DNA from: Gerris lacustris
Taxonomy: Eukaryota > Arthropoda > Insecta > Hemiptera > Gerridae
Length of the DNA stretch: 64,000 bases
Reading direction: 5' to 3'
NCBI GenBank assembly: GCA_951217055.1
Contig: OX578276.1
Coordinates: forward strand, 68,828,144 to 68,892,143
A program made the position numbers and the translations under genes. Positions 40,881 to 49,411 of the stretch are shown here, one piece after another. Under the pieces are notes generated by a model that ran no database searches, had not been told where the DNA came from, and saw only the letters and a program-made list of their open reading frames with translations. Numbering within the stretch: the first letter of the stretch is position 1; the number at the start of each line of letters is the position of its first letter.

Positions 40881-41321
40881 ATGCCTATCGACAAGTTCGG
40901 TCATCACCACCTTGAAAGGTTCTTGACAGGAGAAACAGTGGATGTTAACGGTCGCAGAATAGTCAATACAGCCCCACCGGAGGAGGATGATGATGTCGTT
41001 ACACTAAAGTATTTCCGCGACTCTGTTAACGAACAGTCTTTTGACTCTAAGTATGTGAAGGAGAAATCAGTAGATCTGAAGAGTAAACGAATAGTTAACT
41101 TGGATGAACCGATAGAACGCAACGATGCAGTAACAAAAGAATATGTAGATAGGTATTTTGTGAAACTAAAATTGCCCTCTCCCAAAGGCGAAGTTGTAAA
41201 AACATTTCAACATAATTTTGAAGAAAGTGATACAGTGACATACGCCGATGTTTTCGCTCTTATGTCTACGATATTTTTCGTCAAGTTTGTAAAGAGAACC
41301 CCAGCACCGGACAACCAGTGA
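40881..41321 (+). CDS. Fibre-like repeat protein
   Basis: A 146-residue protein starting MPIDKFGHHHLERF. Two repeats of about 28 residues are visible: VDVNGRRIVNTAPP then DDVVTLKYF (20-47), and VDLKSKRIVNLDEP then NDAVTKEYVD (64-91). This V-D-L-x-x-x-R-I-V-N-x-x-x-P...D-A-V-T-K-x-Y-V pattern is the shaft/neck repeat seen in phage tail fibres and in some virus attachment proteins, where it forms trimers. The C-terminus holds a hydrophobic segment (FALMSTIFFVKFV, about 125-137). I infer a virion spike or its anchor. Receptor specificity cannot be judged. The gene ends about 20 bp before the integrase ATG. Confidence 0.65.
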   Translation: MPIDKFGHHHLERFLTGETVDVNGRRIVNTAPPEEDDDVVTLKYFRDSVNEQSFDSKYVKEKSVDLKSKRIVNLDEPIERNDAVTKEYVDRYFVKLKLPSPKGEVVKTFQHNFEESDTVTYADVFALMSTIFFVKFVKRTPAPDNQ

Positions 41322-41338
41322 TCAGTACATCACTAGAC

Positions 41339-42256
41339 ATGGATACTGTCAAAGCTCAGATTGTGAATGAAATCTACCGTCCCGCCAGGAGGAATTTTCC
41401 CCGGCGTAGAGTTACAATAAAGGGTTATGACGATCTATTTGAAGCCGATTTAGTCCAAATGAATACCCATGCTCGTGTAAATAAACAATATAATTACATT
41501 TTGACTGTTATAAACGCTTACAGCAGGTACGCTTGGGCTGTACCTTTGAAAAATAAAACAGGTGTCCTAGTCGCCTCGGCATTGAAGAAAATATTTAAAG
41601 AGTTAACACCACACTACCTGCATACTGATCTCGGCAAAGAGTTTTATAATTCAAGTGTGAAAAAACTTGTAAAAGATCTGGGAATTATCCATTATTCTAC
41701 GCATTCAGGTCTCAAGGCGACAATGGTGGAAAGATTTAACAGGACTCTCAAAGCAAAGATGTACAAACAATTTGCTCTTAATGGGAGCTACAAATGGTTA
41801 GATATGATGCCTGCTTTGGTTAGACAGTATAATGATACTGTGCACTCAAGCATAAACATGAAACCTCGTGACGTAACCGCTTTGACTTTAATAGATCCTC
41901 GCAGTAAAAGGAAAGTAAAGTCCAAGCCTCCTAGATTCTCAGTCGGCGATAACGTTAGAATTTCAAAGTATAAAAATGTTTTTTCCAAAGGATATGATGC
42001 TAATTTCAGTACCGAGATATTTCGAATTGCCGAGGTCAAACCGACTTTACCCCCTACTTATACACTGCGGGATGCATCCGACCAGCACATAGTCGGTTCG
42101 TTTTACGAACAAGAACTCACACCAGTAAAGTATCCAGACTCATACCTGGTGGAAAAAATTGTGCGCAAAAATAAAAATAAAAACAAAGCTCTTGTTCAGT
42201 GGCTTGGTCTGAAGGAAAGAACATGGGAAGATTTGAAGAAAATGTCAAACTTTTAG
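41339..42256 (+). CDS. Polinton integrase with chromodomain
   Basis: A 305-residue retrovirus-like (rve) integrase that inserts the linear DNA into the host chromosome. The catalytic triad is D37 (EADLVQM), D97 (HTDLGKEF) and E131 (MVERFNRTLK). The start IYRPARRNFPRRRV is typical of Polinton integrases, which lack a clear N-terminal zinc finger. Residues 268-305 (YLVEKIVRKNK...ALVQWLGL..RTWEDL) form a chromodomain likely to bind histone tails and guide insertion. An in-frame GTG lies upstream at 41318; the first ATG is at 41339. The intact triad suggests the enzyme is active. Confidence 0.93.
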   Translation: MDTVKAQIVNEIYRPARRNFPRRRVTIKGYDDLFEADLVQMNTHARVNKQYNYILTVINAYSRYAWAVPLKNKTGVLVASALKKIFKELTPHYLHTDLGKEFYNSSVKKLVKDLGIIHYSTHSGLKATMVERFNRTLKAKMYKQFALNGSYKWLDMMPALVRQYNDTVHSSINMKPRDVTALTLIDPRSKRKVKSKPPRFSVGDNVRISKYKNVFSKGYDANFSTEIFRIAEVKPTLPPTYTLRDASDQHIVGSFYEQELTPVKYPDSYLVEKIVRKNKNKNKALVQWLGLKERTWEDLKKMSNF

Positions 42257-42526
42257 TACCCGTATTAGACGATCTGACGACAGTAAAGTAATCCAATAAT
42301 ACTCCTATCTAATCATGAAGACTGATTGAAAGAAAAAAAAAAGAAAAAAAAAAAAAAATCCTAATTACTGGAATAGAAGGAAAGGACGAGGGAAGAAATT
42401 AAGAAAAATTACAAACTTTTATTGTATGTTTAAAAAAAAAATAAAAAAAAATCCAATATTGTCGTTTTGTTTTTATTTATTTAACATACCTTTTATATTG
42501 ATACAACAGGTAACAAATAATAATTT
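42257..42526. other. Convergent terminator region
   Basis: The region lies between the integrase stop (plus) and the stop of a minus-strand gene. It holds A-rich tracts, an AATAAA for the plus strand at about 42434-42441 and an AATAAA for the minus strand (as TTTATT at about 42471-42480). Transcripts from both sides probably end here. Confidence 0.55.
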
Positions 42527-43237
42527 TCAATCGAATTGTGAAACGTCAAAGTCAAAAATTCTTTCGACATTAATATCATTAACTATATCCTTGTCAATAT
42601 TTGACAGCCAAGTGTCAAGTGAATCTTGATAATTCTCCTGTGTAGACAGTTCTTGGATCCTCTCTTCCGAAGTAGTTTTCTTGTCGACGAAACCAATGGC
42701 TGTGGGATTGTTGAGTATCCATGTAACAAGACCCTTCGAAACTGCTCGAGTACACGAGATATTAGGTTTATATTTGCTGTGGAACTCACATTTGTCTCCA
42801 TCCTTCTCGATGTTGTCTTGAAAATTAACCAGATTGATCATATTTATGACAGGTCTTTGTACTATTCTTTCGATTAATTCCATGTTACCATGTGCAAATA
42901 CAAAGCGGGCTCTGTCCAAGTGAAAAGGTTTAGTCTTGTTGAACTTAATTAGACTTATGGTAGAGTATACTTTTCTATATCTAGATTTATGAGTGTAACT
43001 GTAGTCGTATTGAATCAGCTTTCTCGGCATGCGTAGTACGTAGTGATACATCATGTCTGGTGTGGAGACAGTCAATTCTTTGGGAAGTCTCGAATCGTCA
43101 GGTCCAGTCACAGTTTCAAGACACACAATCGCCCACGGATAATCATACTCTATATTTTCTCTCATTCCGGGGAAACTAAAAGACTTCTTCACTGGAGGCA
43201 TAGTGTCTGTTGCGGAATGCTGATAAAGACTGAACAT
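42527..43237 (-). CDS. Possible exonuclease-like protein, no BIR domain
   Basis: A 236-residue protein of uncertain family. The order IVCLETVTG, LPKELTV, YHYVLRMP, FVFAHGNMELIERIV and the Cys/His stretch CEFHSKYKPNISCTRA parallels the N-terminal part of the BIR protein (VLDIQ, REIAIVD, FIFMKGFGKGSYI). This by-eye match suggests two paralogues of a DEDD/RNase H-like family, but key acids are not all clear and the enzyme activity is unproven. The C-terminal 60 residues are acidic. The gene follows DUF8207-like gene B by 20 bp on the same strand, so they may share a transcript. Confidence 0.6.
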   Translation of the reverse strand: MFSLYQHSATDTMPPVKKSFSFPGMRENIEYDYPWAIVCLETVTGPDDSRLPKELTVSTPDMMYHYVLRMPRKLIQYDYSYTHKSRYRKVYSTISLIKFNKTKPFHLDRARFVFAHGNMELIERIVQRPVINMINLVNFQDNIEKDGDKCEFHSKYKPNISCTRAVSKGLVTWILNNPTAIGFVDKKTTSEERIQELSTQENYQDSLDTWLSNIDKDIVNDINVERIFDFDVSQFD

Positions 43238-43257
43238 AAACTAAATTAGTCAATTAG

Positions 43258-44034
43258 TCAATAGACTGTAAACTCAGTCGGGTTGTCAACAAATTTACCG
43301 ATTACAGTTTTGAATTTATGAGACAACCTATCTGTCCCAAGACGTGCCTTTGATATCGCGTTGGAAAGAAGTAGTATTTTTCTGTAATTTTCCTCGTCTC
43401 TTTCGGTATAGTACCCCGGGTTTCTGGTGAATAAAAGCGAATAGAGACCGGAAGTACCTTCAAACTCCCCGACAAATTGACGTGTAACATTTCCGACGCT
43501 ATCCTCGATATCCTTAGTCAAAATTATATCTGCTCCGATGGGATCGATTTCTACCGCAGCGTCGCCTATTTGCAATTCATTATTCTCGTTTAATCGGACA
43601 CCGTAGACAGGGTCCAAGTTGATATGGTCCGAGAGAACCATTTCGATATAAGGACGTGCGAGAACGGGCAATTCTTCCATTATTTCAGACTTTTCCTGCA
43701 TCGACTGTTCGGCAAATGATTCGCGGACCGATTTTTCCGGGCTGTACTCGAAAGATTCTTCTTCTCGAATAATTTTTTTTTCGGGTTGAGGTGCTGTCTG
43801 AATACCGATCGACGTCTGAGGGTATTCTGTAGTCGTAGAAGCGTCATTAACGTTGGTACGCGGTCCAGGTATTGATTTGTTAAAGTTGTTACTGTTAATT
43901 AACTGTATTATTGGCGAATATGCTTCCACCAACTTCCTTGACCACACGTCTTTCGCCATTCTGTTCTTGAAATACTTAGTTTTCAAATTGTACCTAGTTT
44001 TAATCAGATCCGAAAGTAAACCTTTGCGTCCCAT
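43258..44034 (-). CDS. DUF8207-like protein B
   Basis: A 258-residue protein. The N-terminal 35 residues are basic (MGRKGLLSDLIKTRYNLKTK), residues 45-130 are low-complexity and acidic, and residues about 138-225 match protein A in pattern: YGVRLNENNELQIGD, then EGTSGLYSLLFTRNP and ENYRKILLLSNA. The two proteins thus share one folded domain with different charged N-termini. Function unknown. A TATA box lies about 45-50 bp upstream. Confidence 0.7.
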   Translation of the reverse strand: MGRKGLLSDLIKTRYNLKTKYFKNRMAKDVWSRKLVEAYSPIIQLINSNNFNKSIPGPRTNVNDASTTTEYPQTSIGIQTAPQPEKKIIREEESFEYSPEKSVRESFAEQSMQEKSEIMEELPVLARPYIEMVLSDHINLDPVYGVRLNENNELQIGDAAVEIDPIGADIILTKDIEDSVGNVTRQFVGEFEGTSGLYSLLFTRNPGYYTERDEENYRKILLLSNAISKARLGTDRLSHKFKTVIGKFVDNPTEFTVY

Positions 44035-44078
44035 GAGACTGCCTACGTTAAACTAATTGAGTAGTAATAATTACCTTA

Positions 44079-44086
44079 TTTATATA
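44079..44086 (-). promoter_or_regulatory. TATA box of the DUF8207-like gene B
   Basis: TATATAAA on the minus strand (within TATATATAAATAAG), 45-52 bp before the ATG at 44034. It would drive this gene and the exonuclease-like gene behind it. Confidence 0.6.
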
Positions 44087-44301
44087 TAAAATGGCTAATT
44101 AGAAGACTTTAAGAGGACTATATCTTTTTGATTTAAAATAATATTAATGGAATGCGTTTTTAAAATATAATGTTTACCTATTTTTAAATTAAGATCTGTC
44201 GACGAAAGAGGGTCAGGTGTTCGTAAGACAGAGGACAGGCCCGGACATAGCTTAGGCTAGAAACTCCCTATTATTTATTAAAAAATGTGATGGAGGGTAC
44301 A

Positions 44302-44673
44302 GGGCCAGTACTGATCTGGGCTAGAATCCCCGGACATATCTTGGGCTAGAACCTCCCGTATATAAAATTGGGCCAGTACTGATCTGGGCTAGAAACCCCG
44401 GACATATCTGGGCCAGAATCCTCGTATAGAGGCTCAAAAATATAACTGGGGGGCGGGGGGCGATACCTACATCGCGGGACGAGGGCGGGGGCGATATCGA
44501 CATCGCGGGGCGCGGGCGGGGGGCGATACGCACATCGCGGGCGGGCCCGAGCTTGCCCTCGAGTGGCGCCATCGTTCTGCGCATGCGCGCCACTCTAAGG
44601 CTGGGCCAGTATTTTCCCGTATATAAAAATGGGCCAGTACTGGACTGGCCAGTATCACCAAAAACATACTACT
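44302..44673 (-). repeat. Right terminal inverted repeat
   Basis: The inverted copy of 33888-34275. The outer 273 bp differ by one extra C in a C run. Further in, the 65-bp units differ in number and sequence from the left end, so the two ends are not fully homogenised there. Confidence 0.9.
44578..44589 (-). promoter_or_regulatory. NRF-1/Ewg-type motif in right terminal repeat
   Basis: TGCGCATGCGCG on the plus strand is the mirrored copy of the site at 33972-33983. Confidence 0.5.
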
Positions 44674-44679
44674 CAGTTA
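44674..44679 (+). repeat. Right 6-bp target duplication CAGTTA
   Basis: Matches 33882-33887. Confidence 0.9.
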
Positions 44680-45451
44680 TTATTGTCTATTCCTAAACGT
44701 GTAAAATAAGTAATATTTATCTACTGTATCATTATTTTATTATCAAAAGTTATCTTGTATTATAATTATTTTACTATTCTTACTGCTAAGGAAGTGTAGT
44801 CACTGGACTACTTCTTCTTCATGTCTTTCCCGCCACATAACCTATGTTATCATTATCACTTGTTACAATTTAAATTTGTAGTTGTGTTATCGAATAAAAA
44901 TTATAAAAAAAAAGTTGTGACATATTTTTTTGACCACTCTTTAAAAATCTTTGGCCTTATTATCAAATATGTAAATTTGATTTATTATTAGATATGATAC
45001 GTTATTTTTTACGTTGCTATATTAAAATGTCGCTAGATTTTGTTTTTCTGCTTAAGGACCGTATCGAGCTGGAGTTGACCCATTAAAACTGCGGATTTTT
45101 ATCTTTAATTAATTAATTATGTTCTTGAATTCTTACTTCACTTTCAAAAGTCAGGCTCATTTAATTAATGCAATCATCACCTCATTAAATGAATTCATGA
45201 CTATTTAACAGTTTCATTACAACATACTGTATAATTAACATGTAAGAGTTGTTCCAATCATATGGATTCTTGAAGAATTGTGCAAGAGAACCATCTTCAT
45301 ATTGTATATACCTCTGTTTTGACACAATTTTATACGGCAGGTGATCTATTATGAGTTGTTTTATTCTTATTATTGATCAAGAAGATCTCCAGATGTTGCG
45401 TGTAATATATAACATATGGACAAGTGGAGTGAAACTGTTATGAAGAAGTTG
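44680..45451. other. Host DNA right of the Polinton, no gene seen
   Basis: AT-rich intergenic DNA up to the promoter of the gene at 45514. Confidence 0.5.
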
Positions 45452-45489
45452 TATAAAAGATATGACGCGGAGCTTAATCAGATCAGTCA
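45452..45489 (+). promoter_or_regulatory. Core promoter of cuticle gene 5
   Basis: TATAAAA (45452-45458) is followed about 30 bp downstream by a TCAGTCAGT initiator-like stretch (about 45480-45489), with the ATG at 45514. Confidence 0.7.
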
Positions 45490-45513
45490 GTGGTGGATCT
45501 TCATAGGATAACC

Positions 45514-48500
45514 ATGGGATTTCTAAAGGCAAGTCAAAGTAAACAATCATTTTTATTTATAAACAGTAGAATTTTTTGTTGGAATGTTGGGTAAATAAAT
45601 GTAGTTTGTAGAATTTACATGATTTTAAAATCAGTGTAATGTTGTCTAAATATATTACATTCGTCTTTCGAAGCTAATTTCCTGTCATCCAATCTAGTGT
45701 ATAAAAGCCATTTTTTTGGGGGGGGGGGGGCATATTTAGTTCATTAAAATTATTTGTTAGTAAAAGTGTACCTTCTCTCTAGTAATTACTTCTTTAAATC
45801 CTATTTTGCTGGATTTTTATGGTATTTTATCTTTATCACGAACAAAACAAGCCATAAGGGAGAACATATTTGGGACATAACTTCTTCGCGTCCAATTTTA
45901 GATGAATGGCCACTTGAGTTAGAAATAATGAAAATAAAAGGTTTGGTTGTTTGAACCTGTTTTGCTTCCCAGTGGGGTCACATTTATTTGATTCAATATT
46001 AAATATGTGCAGACGGTTAAACTTAATATGGAACCATCAGTGGGACTTTCGACAAACCATACAAACTTAATTAACAACATATACGAATTTTGAAACGTAT
46101 AGGTAACATAATAAATAATAATTAAGGACCTGTTCCGTTTCCCAGTAGAGACACATTTGTATTATTAAATGTGTGCAGACTTTTAAAATTAATGTGGGAA
46201 CAACAATAGGCTAATCATGACCTGCTATCTAAATTTCATTAAATCTAGACGTGTAGTTTTTAAGATATATAGTTCGTTAAATGATGAACGACAGACCGAC
46301 AAATGTTCTCTAACATCTAAATCTTCCAAGCTTACCGAAGATAACGGAAGCATTGTGATCATAGATAAACGCAATTTGTTTTATCAAAACAAGGACATCA
46401 GAAAATACTGTCTGTCATATAATGTTGCTCAGTTGTATTAATTCACAGAAATTTAACTTTCGCGGGGTTACTAATGCTTGAAAGTCTCGCGGATGTGAAG
46501 ATATGGCTGTATTGATTCATACAAACTTCACTTTTACGGGTTCCCCAAGGGTTCAAATGCTCGCGAAAGTAAAGGTTTGATATCATTGATTAACCACGTA
46601 TCAGCCTATCTGACCCAGCTATCCTTCAAGGCAACCTACTTTTGCTTAAATGTAACATCATTTGGCTGTACACTATATATATTTATTTATTTATAATTGA
46701 AGATTATATTTTTAATGACTTCTTAAATTGTATATAAGTTTTTATTAATTTGAATTATTCTTGAATTATTTATTTCCCTTATATCATTTTTATAATTTTT
46801 ATTTACAAAAACGAGATAATTTTATAAGGTACATTTTTTCCAATAATAAAAAAAAATAATAACAAACAATTATAATTCTTGTTAAAGTTATGTATATACA
46901 TACATACATTTTATTAAAAGGATTTTATTCTACATAAAAATTCATATTGAGCAGTGACCTAATTATAATTATATAATTCTGTATACTTATACAGTGAATT
47001 GTAGATTCATATCGTAACAGCTCATGTATATTAATATTTATTTTTTTGAGTTCTAGTGGAATTCGTCTATATTATTTTCCTATTATCTAATAAAGATTTT
47101 TATTTAATCTGATTTTTTTTGGAAAAGAATGTATAGGTAGCTAAAAATTCATTGCTTCTCTTGTCGTATTACTTATCAAGTCTACATGAGTCATTAAGTC
47201 TACATTGAGTGCAAACTTCTTCACTTTTTAATCTTAATAAATTGGAGAGAAACAAAACAAATTACTCATTAAGCGTAGGTTATAATACATACAGATTATA
47301 ATAGACATTAATACACATGTATTTTTATATGTATACCCATCGCTTAAAGCAAAATAAGAATGTAGTGTGCAATGTGAAAATAAATTAATTATGGCGTTCC
47401 ATAGAAGTTACTTTATATAAATAAATCTTTCTTTTTGCAACATAATTCCTAGTAATTTATATGTTGGCTTATTTGTCGGTAAGTTTAATCGTTTTAAAGA
47501 AAGGATGCTTATTGCCTCTTTCCAATATGTGTCAATCACTTAATTGAACTTACTTCCTATTTCATGATGCAACTAGTTATTTAATTTTTTTAAAAATACA
47601 CATAAATAATTAATCATTTACATTTTAATTTATACAAAAGATTTATTAATTTTACATTTCAATTTAGGTTAGCATGTTATTGCTTGGAGCAGCTTTTGTA
47701 AGCAGCCACAAAATTCATTTTCGAGGATATAAAGCACCAATGAGCTTTGGTAACAGTGACCTGGACAGTCCTCTTTTCAAATCGTTACCATTAAATAAGT
47801 ACCACATTTCTGACGGCGAAATCTGGAACCTAGACTCCACTAACCCTTGGGCCCCAAAAGTAGTCGAGATCGAGGTTTCCCATGAAATTCTTCATGAGGC
47901 CAAGCCTGAAGTCGAATCTGGTGGTTGGAAACCAATTATTCCTTCCTGGAAACCAAACACTAAGACTGTAGGAATATGGAAAGCCAGTGACTACAAACCT
48001 AAAGATCTTTACCATTGGAAGTCGGAGCCAAAGTACACGGCGAATAAGGACTCTTGGAAACACCATAGCTGGAACGAAGTACAAAAACCAGTAGTCACTA
48101 AACCCTCGTGGTCCATGCCTGAGCACGAGAGATCACCTTACATCAAACTCCAGAAGTCCTACTGGAAATCTTCAGATTATCAAAATGACGATGACGACCA
48201 TAATGACGAACACCTTGTAAGAAATTAATCTTATTAATTACTGTAACAAGCGTATATGTTACATTTTATAATGCCTTCTTAGATTCAGTATTTTTTCCGG
48301 TGGTTCAGAGTAGGAAATACTAATATTGGAGCTTAACACTCCTTGCCATATCCTTCATTGAGAAACAAATTTTTTATTTTTTATTAATATTTTTTTAAAA
48401 AAGAATTAAATAAACAAATCGACAAAATGGGACCAATATATAATGTATTCAGAATCCAGGTTTTTACTTTCTTATAAATGTAGTAGGTTAATATTAGTAA

Positions 48501-49411
48501 GTTATAAATTCAATTTTGAGATGTTGACGGATTTCCACGTTACAAGGTCTCTGAGCCCAAAAAAGTTGTTTTTAGGAAACGTGCAGACGCCTGGTGCCTA
48601 ACCTACAAAATTGATGAAATTTGGAATTCATACCCCGAGGCGTTAAGGCTCTAACGCCCTTTGACGTTAGAAAAATCATTAAAATGAAAATGTTATTGGT
48701 TCTAAGCAAGATATCAAAATTCTAAATACAGGCTTCATTCCTAATTTTAATTCTGCACAATTTGAGCCCTATTCCAACTCCCTACTACAATAAATTCGAC
48801 AACTATTTCAATACAACGAGTTTTATCGCTGTATTGAAATGGCGCCTGTATACTATTTATCATAGGAAGTTGAAATAGGGCTCAAATTGTGCAGAATTAA
48901 TATTGGGAATGAAGCCTGTACTTCGATTTTTGATATCTTGCTTAGAACCAATAAAATTTATATTTTACTGTTTTATCTAACGTCAAAGGGCGGTAGAGCC
49001 TTGAGGGAAAGTTTGCTTAGTATTTTTGTATGATCTACATTTTTTTTGTTTTTTTAGGACCGAGGATACAAGTTTAACTATAGAGTTGAATCCTCTGAAA
49101 CCGGAGATGTTAAGACTCATGAAGAGAGGAAGAATGGAGATTTAGTGCAAGGCAAATATACAATTAAAGAAGCTGATGGAAGCACGAGAGAGGTTCTTTA
49201 CACTGCAGGAAAGCACACTGGATTTAACGCTGTAGTCCTCAACCACGGAAGCATTCATAGCGGTCACGATTCCATTGCTCCAACACACAGCTCTTGGAAC
49301 AACCAGCATAATTCTAAACACGATTATCACCACGCTCTCTCTCACCAACACATGTCTAAGGATGAAAATCCTCATCATAACTTTCACGTTGAGCACGCGT
49401 ACAAACTATAA
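45514..49411 (+). CDS. Long RR-2-like cuticle protein (gene 5)
   Basis: A three-exon gene for about 305 residues. Exon 1 (45514-45528) encodes MGFLK. Exon 2 (47668-48216) starts VSMLLLGAAFVSS, which completes a signal peptide, then a Trp/Lys/Pro-rich stretch with repeated WK-P and W-K-S motifs and an acidic end (DDDDHNDEH). Exon 3 (49058-49411) holds the chitin-binding RR domain: GYKFNYRVESSETGD, then IKEADGSTREVLYTA, and a His-rich tail ending HAYKL. Intron 1 (2.1 kb) begins GC, not GT (AAG|GCAAGT), a known minor donor class. Intron 2 is GT-AG and contains a foldback element. It acts as a secreted structural protein of the cuticle. It is the most divergent of the five loci. Confidence 0.85.
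45715..45730 (+). repeat. Poly(G) run
   Basis: About 14 G in a row after a T run, in intron 1 of gene 5. Similar G runs occur at about 3448-3470, 22501-22516 and 50147-50160. Confidence 0.7.
45985..46330 (+). repeat. Dispersed repeat, tandem pair in intron 1 of gene 5
   Basis: Two stretches (about 46000-46080 and 46165-46260) share 'gtgcagac.gttaaa.ttaatatgg' and 'tttc' phrases with 28440-28700 and 61960-62275. Confidence 0.55.
48647..49000. mobile_element. Foldback element in intron 2 of gene 5
   Basis: The ends are inverted (GGCTCTAACGCCCTTTGACG on the left, its reverse on the right), with arms of about 150 bp sharing 'cttgctta/taagcaag' and 'ctcaaattgtgcagaatta'. The centre contains 'tttcaatacaacgagtttta'. 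No coding capacity and no clear target duplication. Confidence 0.7.

Larger units (their letters stand above)
33888..44673. mobile_element. Polinton/Maverick-type virus-like element without PolB (10.8 kb)
   Basis: The element is bounded by inverted repeats starting AGTAGTATG and by a 6-bp duplication. It encodes the Polinton virion module (major capsid, penton-like protein, adenain-like protease, FtsK/HerA-type ATPase), an integrase with a chromodomain, a parvovirus-type PLA2 fusion, a fibre-like protein, two DUF8207-like proteins and two possible exonuclease-like proteins, one with a BIR domain. All frames are open and the outer 270 bp of the two ends differ by about one base, so the insertion is recent or selected. 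Polintons are usually 15-20 kb with a protein-primed DNA polymerase B of over 1000 residues; here no frame encodes it and the gaps (all under about 470 bp) leave no space. Confidence 0.93.

Noticed and set aside
41339..42256. Integrase of an LTR retrotransposon
   Set aside because: There is no reverse transcriptase, protease-RT array or LTR near it, and the IYRPAR start, chromodomain, 6-bp duplication and capsid genes all point to a Polinton.
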